Source: an uncultured bacterium (GTDB lineage: Bacteria; Bacillota_I; Bacilli_A; RF39; UBA660). From it: 5,280 bases of DNA. The notes beneath the pieces were generated by a model. The model saw only the letters and a list, made by a program, of their open reading frames with translations. It made no database searches and was not told where the DNA came from. Shown here one piece after another: positions 1-4,501 of this stretch; the first letter of the stretch is position 1; every line of letters begins with the position of its first letter. The DNA is taken from positions 1 to 5,280 of the forward strand of contig CASEAD010000104.1 in assembly GCA_949285775.1 (NCBI GenBank), read 5' to 3'. The translations under genes and the position numbers were made by a program.

Positions 1-2
1 TA

Positions 3-644
3 AGAAATACTCTGAAAAGTTCCTTAAAAGATGAGTATTTTACTAAAGAAAGCACTACCCTTAATGGTAAAGAAGTAGATAAAATTACTCTGGTTCTCAA
101 TAAAGATAATCGGGAATCATTATCTAATGATATATTTACTACCCTAGAAAAAGATAATCTTTTTTTAAGTAGTCTATCTAATATACTAGATATAAGTATT
201 ACTGAAGTTAAAGAATTATTAAATAGTTATAAAGATAAAATAGATGATTATAAAGATATGAATATTTCCTTTTATTTTAACAATAAAGATATATCAAATA
301 TAGAAATATCTAATTTAGAAGGCAAGATAATTATTAGCATAGACCATAATAACTATAACATCTTACTTTATGATGAAGATATTATAATATATGAAATAAA
401 TATTACTATTAATGGGGATAACTATGATATTTCTATAAAAAATATAATAGACGAAAGTCATATTGAAATATATATTACTAACAAGCCCAAATATGACGTT
501 AACATAGAAAGAAAAGATATCTCCAGTAGCGTCAATTATAAAGAAATACCAATCAGTGATAAAATAGGTATTTACGGAAATATCTTATCTAATGAAAATC
601 TCTTAAATTTTATAAGTGATTTATCACTTCAAGTAATAATATAA
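3..644 (+). CDS. C-terminal part of an unrecognised Asn/Ile/Asp-rich protein (5' end outside window)
   Basis: The reading frame is open from the first bases of the window to a TAA at 642-644, giving 213 residues with no start in the first part. The Met at base 258 is internal to the frame and has no convincing Shine-Dalgarno site, so I treat this as the tail of a longer gene. The fragment opens with a short beta-like unit containing TLNGKEVDKITL, followed by a probably helical stretch (about residues 35-80, with LFLSSLSNILDIS and EVKELLNSYKDK). After that come about 130 residues of alternating polar and Ile/Tyr residues that look like beta strands (EGKIIISID, YEINITINGDNYDISI). There are no cysteines, catalytic motifs or membrane segments in the visible part. 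The style recalls membrane-anchored extracytoplasmic proteins of gut Bacilli (DUF6583-like families come to mind), but that is weak recall, not a match. It converges with the small minus-strand gene and shares its terminator. Confidence 0.75.
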   Translation, partial: RNTLKSSLKDEYFTKESTTLNGKEVDKITLVLNKDNRESLSNDIFTTLEKDNLFLSSLSNILDISITEVKELLNSYKDKIDDYKDMNISFYFNNKDISNIEISNLEGKIIISIDHNNYNILLYDEDIIIYEINITINGDNYDISIKNIIDESHIEIYITNKPKYDVNIERKDISSSVNYKEIPISDKIGIYGNILSNENLLNFISDLSLQVII

Positions 645-681
645 ATTTATAGCTAATTATAATATAAATAACATATAATAA

Positions 682-715
682 AACTGCTAGTATTGAAGTA
701 CTAACAGTTCTTTTT
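682..715. terminator. Bidirectional intrinsic terminator between convergent genes
   Basis: The arms AACTGCTAGTA (682-692) and TACTAACAGTT (699-709) pair over 11 positions with one C/A mismatch around a 6-base loop, and are followed by CTTTTTGTT. Read on the minus strand the mismatch becomes a G-U wobble and the stem is followed by TTTTATTATA, so it should also stop the leftward small gene. It lies between the stop codons of the two converging genes (644 and 717), which is where a shared terminator is expected. Confidence 0.75.
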
Positions 716-716
716 G

Positions 717-857
717 TTAATTCATATTATTCTTTGAAGAATTAAAACTATTCATATTTGATGCATTTTCATTCATAGAATTAGCACCACTCATATTGCA
801 ATTATTCTTAGAATTATTATTGCGATTTGAGTTATTTGAGTTCTTTTTCTTTCCCAT
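717..857 (-). CDS. Small asparagine-rich protein, 46 aa, function unknown
   Basis: On the minus strand an ATG at 857 opens a 46-codon frame ending in TAA at 719-717. The product starts MGKKKNSNNSNRNNNSKNNC and contains 19 Asn, 9 Ser, 5 Met and 5 Lys, with one Cys, one Phe and almost no other hydrophobic residues, so it should be soluble, basic and disordered. Support for a real gene: GGGTGAT (868-862), a piece of the extended Shine-Dalgarno sequence, sits at good distance; a TATAAT lies about 20 bases further up; and a terminator follows just after the stop. An in-frame ATG at 863 would add two residues, but it overlaps the GGGTG site, so 857 is preferred. The composition recalls small Asn-rich spore proteins (gamma-type SASP or coat-like) of Firmicutes, but no diagnostic motif is visible and the function is not assigned. 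Confidence 0.6.
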   Translation of the reverse strand: MGKKKNSNNSNRNNNSKNNCNMSGANSMNENASNMNSFNSSKNNMN

Positions 858-861
858 TTTC

Positions 862-913
862 ATCACCCAATTATATTATTGGCATTATACTTAATATTAT
901 GTATGATATTTAA
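862..913 (-). promoter_or_regulatory. Candidate promoter and RBS of the Asn-rich gene
   Basis: On the minus strand TATAAT (889-884) is preceded at 18 bases by TTAAAT (913-908), a weak -35, and followed about 16 bases later by the GGGTGAT ribosome site. The same stretch also contains CATACATA (905-898), one base from the sporulation sigma-E/K type -10 (CATACAnT). Which sigma factor uses it cannot be decided by eye. Confidence 0.4.
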
Positions 914-1018
914 TGGTGGAATGAATTGGAAAGTATTGTTCATATTAATATTTTTGGATAAGAAAAAATAATTGCTTATTATAAAAAGGTATTATTAAAT
1001 AATTAATTTATAAGTATC

Positions 1019-1045
1019 AAAAAGCATACGAACAGTTCGCTTTTT
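1019..1045. terminator. Isolated hairpin with A/T flanks, possible terminator
   Basis: AAAAAG (1019-1024) pairs with CTTTTT (1040-1045), and inside it CGAA-CAG-TTCG (1030-1039) forms a short stem, leaving CATA bulged on the left. The core CGAACAGTTCG is an 11-base palindrome. A T5 run ends the plus-strand form and a T5 run also ends the minus-strand form, so it could terminate in both directions. No gene runs into it from either side, so it may protect the neighbouring promoters or be a relic. It is not a Bacillus-type LexA box, because the arms are separated by 1 base and not 4. Confidence 0.4.
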
Positions 1046-1084
1046 AAAAATAAAAAAAAATAAAAAAATGGCATAATTTAAATA

Positions 1085-1103
1085 TTTAAAAAAATGAAAA
1101 AAT
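1085..1103 (+). repeat. 19-base direct repeat, copy 1
   Basis: The string TTTAAAAAAATGAAAAAAT is found here and again, identical, at 1247-1265, that is 162 bases downstream. It lies in A-tract-rich DNA, so simple composition could produce it, but 19 identical bases including the TG interruption is longer than the surrounding matches. Confidence 0.5.
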
Positions 1104-1246
1104 TTAAAAAAATAAGAAAAAATAATTGGGATTTTAAATGTTTAATATTCACAAATGCTTGTAAACAAAGGGATTATCTTGAAATAGAGATTAAAATCTA
1201 TTTGACAAAAAGTTTATTTTTTTAACGAAGTCTTATTTTATATGGG

Positions 1247-1265
1247 TTTAAAAAAATGAAAAAAT
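1247..1265 (+). repeat. 19-base direct repeat, copy 2
   Basis: Identical to the copy at 1085-1103. This copy ends about 28 bases upstream of the nrdD -35 hexamer, so it lies just beyond the usual UP-element zone and could contribute to promoter curvature or bind a regulator. Confidence 0.5.
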
Positions 1266-1293
1266 AAAAAAATTAAAATGTTCGTTTTTTAGG

Positions 1294-1322
1294 TTGACAA
1301 TCTTAATATATATGTATATAAT
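1294..1322 (+). promoter_or_regulatory. Consensus sigma-A promoter of the nrdD operon
   Basis: TTGACA (1294-1299) and TATAAT (1317-1322) are both perfect matches separated by exactly 17 bases. The 30-40 bases upstream are almost pure A/T, as in UP elements. Transcription should begin near 1329, leaving a leader of about 25 bases before the nrdD start. A promoter this strong needs repression if the operon is to be controlled, which makes the overlapping dyad relevant. Confidence 0.85.
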
Positions 1323-1330
1323 TAAGTTGT
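1297..1330. promoter_or_regulatory. Dyad overlapping the nrdD promoter, candidate operator
   Basis: The left arm ACAA-T-CTTAAT (1297-1307) and the right arm ATTAAGTTGT (1321-1330) are inverted copies of each other except for one extra T in the left arm. They flank 13 bases of alternating A/T. The dyad runs from the end of the -35 hexamer to about the transcription start, so a bound repressor would block RNA polymerase. The sequence does not fit the 16-base NrdR box convincingly, so the regulator is unknown. Confidence 0.4.
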
Positions 1331-1353
1331 AATTACAGTGTAGGAGGATAAGA

Positions 1354-3654
1354 ATGAGTAATGAAGAAGTACTTAATAATTTAAAGGTTGTTAAGAGAAA
1401 CGGAAAAAAAGTTGATTTTGATGGTACTAAAGTTGCTATTGCGATAAAGAAGGGCTTTGATAGTATTATCAAAAGTGATGATGAGGAGTCTAAATATACA
1501 GAGAAGGATATTCAAAAAGTATATCATTACGTTATTAAATGTATTGAGAAGGAATATGCTGATGAAGAAAAGATTAAGATTGAGGCTATTCAAGATTTGA
1601 TTGAGGCGTCTCTTAAGAAGTATCATTATGAAGATGTATTAGAGTCTTTTTCTGAGTATCGTATTCGTAGAGCACAAGCAAGGGAAGCGTTTTCTGATGA
1701 GAAGCAAATGAATAAATTTGTTAAAACTTTAGAGAATTTAGGGTTGAAGAGTGCTTTAGAAGAGGATGTAAAGAGGGAGAATGCTAATATAGATGGTAAT
1801 TCCGCTATGGGGACGATGTTACAATTTGGTTCGGCGGTAACTAAGGCGTTTGCGAAAGCTTATCAAATTAAAGCCAAGTATGCTGAGGCTCATGATAATG
1901 GGGATATTCATATTCATGATATGGATTTCTTGCCAATGGGAACAACTACTTGTATGCAGATTGATTTAAATAAGTTATTTAAGAATGGTTTTTCTACAGG
2001 ACATGGACATTTGCGAGAACCACAATCAATTAATTCTTATAGTGCTTTAGCGGCAATTGCTATACAGTCTAATCAAAATGATCAGCATGGGGGACAGAGT
2101 ATACCTGCTTTTGATTATTATATGGCGCCAGGGGTTCTTAAGACTTTTAGGAAAGAATATAAGCAAGCTGTGTATGATCTTTTGGATTTTAGTGATTTTA
2201 TTAGTTTTATAAATATTGATAAGGTTGTTAAAGAAATAGATAAATTATCTTCTATTGAATTTGATTTAAATATTTTTGAGAATTTTTATAAGGATAGTGT
2301 AGCAGTTAGGAGAATTTTTGAAAAAGCACATGATATTGCACTTGCTAAAACAGATAGAGCTACTTATCAAGCAATGGAAGCGTTTGTACATAATTTAAAT
2401 ACGATGCATTCTAGAGCGGGGGCACAAGTACCATTTTCTTCTGTTAATTTTGGAACGGATACTTCTCCAGAAGGAAGAATGGTTATAAAAAACTATTTGT
2501 TGTCAGTTGATGCTGGTTTAGGGAAAAATGAAACACCTATATTTCCTATATCTATTTTTAAAGTAAAAGAGGGAGTTAATTATAATCCTGGAGATCCTAA
2601 CTATGATTTATTTAAATTATCTTGTAAGGTGTCTGCTAAGAGATTATTTCCTAATTTCTCATTCATAGATTCTACTTTTAATAAGCAATATTATAAAGAA
2701 GGAGATTATACAACGGAAGTTGGTTATATGGGATGTAGGACGAGAGTTTTAGGTAATGTGGTGGATCCTAATAAAGCTATAACGCCTGGGCGTGGAAATT
2801 TATCGTTTACTTCTATTAATTTACCAAGGTTAGGAATTAAACATGGTATTGTAACTAATGATAAGTTTGATAGAGAAGGGTTCTTTGCTGAATTAGAGGA
2901 AACTTTGGATATGGTACGTGATCAGTTGTTGGAACGTTTTGAGATTCAATGTAATAAACGTATATATAATTTTCCATTTTTGTTGGAACAAGGTGTGTGG
3001 CTTGATAGTGAGAAGTTAAAACCTACTGATAGGCTTAGGAAAGTATTAAAACATGGTACTTTGAGTATTGGTTTTATAGGGCTTGCGGAATGTTTGAAGG
3101 CTTTGATTGGTAAACATCATGGCGAGAGTGATGATGCTCAGAAGTTAGGTTTAGAGATAGTTGGTTTTATGCGTAAGAAATGTGATGAGTACGCTAGTAA
3201 ATATAATTTGAATTTTACTTGTTTAGCTACTCCAGCTGAGGGATTATCGGGAAGATTTGTTAATATTGATAAGGCTATATATGGTAAGATTAAGGGTGTT
3301 ACTGATAGAGAGTATTATACAAATTCATTCCATGTTCCGGTTTATTATAATATTTCTATTGTTAATAAGATTAAGAAAGAGGCTCCATATCATGAACTTA
3401 CTAATGCGGGACATATTAGTTATATTGAGTTAGATGGGGATACTACTAAGAATTTAGATGCTTTTGAAAAGATAATAAGATTAATGAAAGAAAATAATAT
3501 GGGTTATGGTGCGGTTAATCATCCAGTTGATAGAGATCCTGTTTGTGGATATGTTGGTGTTATTGGTGATGTATGTCCTGGATGTGGTCGTCGTGCTCGT
3601 GAGGGTGTTAGCGTTGAGGTTGTTAATGAATATAAAAAGAATTCATGTTGTTAA
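1354..3654 (+). CDS. nrdD: Anaerobic (class III) ribonucleoside-triphosphate reductase, large chain lacking the glycyl-radical tail
   Basis: This 766-residue cytoplasmic protein reduces ribonucleoside triphosphates to deoxy forms by radical chemistry under anaerobic conditions. AGGAGG (1342-1347) lies six bases before the ATG, fixing the start. Residues 11-105 form an ATP-cone (VVKRNGKKVDFDG), the allosteric dATP/ATP site. The barrel follows, with conserved GTTTCMQIDL containing Cys200, GHGHLREPQSINSYS (216-230), QHGGQSIPAFD (244-254), MGCRTRV containing Cys461 (the expected thiyl-radical cysteine), SINLPRL with Asn489, and TPAEGLSGRF (626-635). The two key cysteines are 261 residues apart, about 50 more than in the E. 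coli and T4 enzymes, because of an extra helical stretch around residues 262-330. The C-terminus has a zinc-ribbon-like DPVC (728-731) and CPGC (741-744), with Asp in place of the first Cys, then ends in NSCC. The glycyl-radical segment normally found after the zinc site is absent and is encoded by the next gene. Confidence 0.95.
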   Translation: MSNEEVLNNLKVVKRNGKKVDFDGTKVAIAIKKGFDSIIKSDDEESKYTEKDIQKVYHYVIKCIEKEYADEEKIKIEAIQDLIEASLKKYHYEDVLESFSEYRIRRAQAREAFSDEKQMNKFVKTLENLGLKSALEEDVKRENANIDGNSAMGTMLQFGSAVTKAFAKAYQIKAKYAEAHDNGDIHIHDMDFLPMGTTTCMQIDLNKLFKNGFSTGHGHLREPQSINSYSALAAIAIQSNQNDQHGGQSIPAFDYYMAPGVLKTFRKEYKQAVYDLLDFSDFISFINIDKVVKEIDKLSSIEFDLNIFENFYKDSVAVRRIFEKAHDIALAKTDRATYQAMEAFVHNLNTMHSRAGAQVPFSSVNFGTDTSPEGRMVIKNYLLSVDAGLGKNETPIFPISIFKVKEGVNYNPGDPNYDLFKLSCKVSAKRLFPNFSFIDSTFNKQYYKEGDYTTEVGYMGCRTRVLGNVVDPNKAITPGRGNLSFTSINLPRLGIKHGIVTNDKFDREGFFAELEETLDMVRDQLLERFEIQCNKRIYNFPFLLEQGVWLDSEKLKPTDRLRKVLKHGTLSIGFIGLAECLKALIGKHHGESDDAQKLGLEIVGFMRKKCDEYASKYNLNFTCLATPAEGLSGRFVNIDKAIYGKIKGVTDREYYTNSFHVPVYYNISIVNKIKKEAPYHELTNAGHISYIELDGDTTKNLDAFEKIIRLMKENNMGYGAVNHPVDRDPVCGYVGVIGDVCPGCGRRAREGVSVEVVNEYKKNSCC

Positions 3655-3667
3655 ATAAAAAAGAAAG

Positions 3668-3679
3668 AAGGAATAAAAA
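3668..3679 (+). promoter_or_regulatory. Ribosome binding site defining the separate start of the 59-aa gene
   Basis: AAGGA at 3668-3672 lies seven bases before the ATG at 3680. A TAA at 3674-3676 is in frame with that ATG two codons upstream. Together they show that the small ORF is initiated on its own and is not reached from nrdD by a single frameshift. Confidence 0.75.
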
Positions 3680-3859
3680 ATGAAAAGTGAAGAAGTAAGA
3701 GAAGTTAAAACTGTTGGTGAAGGGGTAGATTTTGAGAGAATTAGAAGGATTACTGGATATTTAGTTGGTACCGTAGATAGGTTTAATAATGGTAAGAGGG
3801 CTGAAGAGCGTGATAGGGTTAAACATGGTACTGATGGTATATTGAAAGAAGCCGCTTAA
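3680..3859 (+). CDS. Detached glycyl-radical segment of class III ribonucleotide reductase (59 aa)
   Basis: This short gene lies 25 bases after nrdD and two bases before nrdG. Its product begins with a variable, charged 17-residue lead (MKSEEVREVKTVGEGVD), then has ERIRRITGYLVG (19-30), RFNNGKRAEE (34-43) and RDRVKHG (44-50). IRRITGYLV matches the glycine-radical signature (Ser/Thr/Ile/Val-x-Arg-Ile/Val/Thr-Cys/Ser/Ala-Gly-Tyr-x-Gly/Ala/Cys/Val) except for Thr before the Gly. The following N-GK-E-RVKH layout is how single-chain NrdD proteins end, after their zinc site. Gly26 (codon 3755-3757) is therefore the predicted radical site, corresponding to the RVCGYLG glycine of E. coli and T4 NrdD. 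I infer that it docks into the large chain as an essential part and is the substrate of NrdG. A YfiD-like spare-part role is less likely, because nrdD has no equivalent segment of its own. The homology is clear; independent folding and assembly are inferred. Confidence 0.8.
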   Translation: MKSEEVREVKTVGEGVDFERIRRITGYLVGTVDRFNNGKRAEERDRVKHGTDGILKEAA

Positions 3860-3861
3860 TT

Positions 3862-4419
3862 ATGAAAATTAGACTTGCTGTTAGAGATATTCAGACAGAT
3901 AGTATTGTTGATGGTGAAGGGGTTAGATCTGTTATTTGGACTCAAGGATGTATTCATAACTGTAAAGGGTGTCATAATCCTGGGACACATTCTTTTTGTG
4001 GGGGAGTTGTGTTAGAATTAGAGGAAGTTAAAAAAATGATTGATAGTTTAGAAGGGCAGGATGGTGTTACTTTCTCTGGAGGAGATCCTATGGAACAACC
4101 TATTGCATGTGCTGAATTAGCTAAGTATTGTCATTCAAAAGGGCTTAATGTATGGTGTTATACTGGTTATACGTATGAGGAATTGTTAGATAAGTCTAAG
4201 ACTAAGCCTGGTATTTTGGATTTTTTAAGGGAGATTGATGTTCTGGTAGATGGTAGGTTTGTTTTAGAAGAGAAAAGTTATGATGTTTTATTTAGGGGCT
4301 CTAAGAATCAGAGACTTATAGATGTGAAGAAAAGTTTAGATTTTGAAAGAGTTGTAATAGTATCAAGGTTTGAATCTAGTAATGATATGGTAGAAAGAAA
4401 GCATTATGTTTTTGTGTAA
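3862..4419 (+). CDS. nrdG: Anaerobic ribonucleotide reductase activase, radical SAM enzyme
   Basis: The 185-residue product is a radical-SAM activase that uses a 4Fe-4S cluster and S-adenosylmethionine to put a stable glycyl radical on class III ribonucleotide reductase. The cluster motif Cys-x3-Cys-x2-Cys is CIHNCKGC with Cys30, Cys34 and Cys37. VDGEGVRSVIWTQGC before it is typical of NrdG, SGGDP (72-76) is the SAM-binding glycine motif, and DVLVDGRF (126-133) and FRGSKNQRLIDV (144-155) are conserved family blocks. It is slightly longer than E. coli NrdG (about 155) because of a C-terminal extension after residue 158 (about 27 residues). Only two bases separate it from the 59-aa gene and its own ribosome site is weak (GAAAGAAG, 10 bases from ATG), so translation is probably coupled to the upstream gene. 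Here its target glycine appears to be on that small protein and not on NrdD. Confidence 0.95.
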   Translation: MKIRLAVRDIQTDSIVDGEGVRSVIWTQGCIHNCKGCHNPGTHSFCGGVVLELEEVKKMIDSLEGQDGVTFSGGDPMEQPIACAELAKYCHSKGLNVWCYTGYTYEELLDKSKTKPGILDFLREIDVLVDGRFVLEEKSYDVLFRGSKNQRLIDVKKSLDFERVVIVSRFESSNDMVERKHYVFV

Positions 4420-4430
4420 TGCTTTCTTTT
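4394..4430 (+). terminator. Intrinsic terminator of the nrd operon, overlapping the nrdG end
   Basis: AAAGAAAGCATTA (4394-4406) and TAATGCTTTCTTT (4417-4429) pair perfectly over 13 bp around a 10-base U-rich loop, followed by T and ACTTTTTAG. The left arm and loop lie inside the nrdG reading frame, and the first three bases of the right arm are the nrdG stop codon. Confidence 0.85.
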
Positions 4431-4457
4431 ACTTTTTAGTTAACATTCTTTCCTTTT

Positions 4458-4490
4458 TATAATGATTTTGGTATAATTTTAGGTAAAGGA
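4458..4490 (+). promoter_or_regulatory. Candidate lepA promoter and ribosome binding site
   Basis: TGGTATAAT (4469-4477) is an extended -10 element, and a second TATAAT lies at 4458-4463; neither has a good -35. AAAGGA (4485-4490) is the Shine-Dalgarno site, 11 bases from the ATG, slightly long. With the strong terminator upstream this supports independent transcription of lepA. Confidence 0.55.
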
Positions 4491-4501
4491 TTTGTGATAT
4501 T

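Larger units (their letters stand above)
864..1353. other. Long AT-rich gene-free region upstream of nrdD
   Basis: About 490 bases between the divergent starts of the Asn-rich gene and nrdD carry no convincing gene on either strand; every frame is broken into very short ORFs without usable ribosome sites. The left end holds the promoter of the minus-strand gene and the right end the nrdD promoter. Between them are an isolated hairpin (1019-1045), clusters of A5-A9 tracts (about 1046-1122 and 1250-1275), a 19-base direct repeat, and small dyads such as TTGT-AA-ACAA (1159-1168) and AGATT-AA-AATCT (1188-1199). No recognisable 16-base NrdR box pair was found. Confidence 0.7.

Noticed and set aside
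258..644. Stand-alone 128-aa gene starting at ATG 258
   Set aside because: The frame is open back to the window edge with the same composition, and no Shine-Dalgarno site precedes 258; the ATG is an internal Met of a longer gene.
863..943. Minus-strand 26-codon ORF (MNNTFQFIPPLN...) whose TGA overlaps an ATG just before the Asn-rich gene
   Set aside because: The stop-start overlap looked like a coupled leader peptide, but there is no ribosome site before its ATG and it contains the likely promoter of the next gene.
921..971. Plus-strand 16-codon hydrophobic ORF (MNWKVLFILIFLDKKK)
   Set aside because: GGTGGA directly abuts the ATG with no spacing, so it cannot act as a normal ribosome site, and nothing else supports it.
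1030..1039. LexA/SOS box (CGAAC...GTTCG)
   Set aside because: The two half-sites are separated by one base, whereas the Bacillus-type box needs four.
1202..1230. Second promoter from a perfect TTGACA at 1202-1207
   Set aside because: No acceptable -10 hexamer occurs at 16-19 bases downstream (17 bases gives ACGAAG).
1248..1472. Minus-strand ORF of 74 aa
   Set aside because: It overlaps the nrdD promoter and start on the other strand, is rich in Leu/Ile/Phe from antisense AT-rich codons and has no RBS; shadow of nrdD.
1381..1626. Minus-strand ORF of 81 aa
   Set aside because: It lies entirely inside the nrdD ATP-cone coding region and is an antisense shadow.
3541..3560. VCGYVG in NrdD as the real glycyl-radical site
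   Set aside because: It lacks the Arg three residues before the Gly, is part of the CxxCG zinc ribbon, and is not followed by the GK-E-RVKH tail, which is present in the small ORF.
3652..3682. Programmed frameshift or stop readthrough joining nrdD to the 59-aa ORF
   Set aside because: Reading through the TAA in frame meets TGA shortly after, the small ORF is in the +1 frame with a TAA two codons before its ATG, and it has its own RBS. The A-run permits slippage, but no single event joins the two frames.
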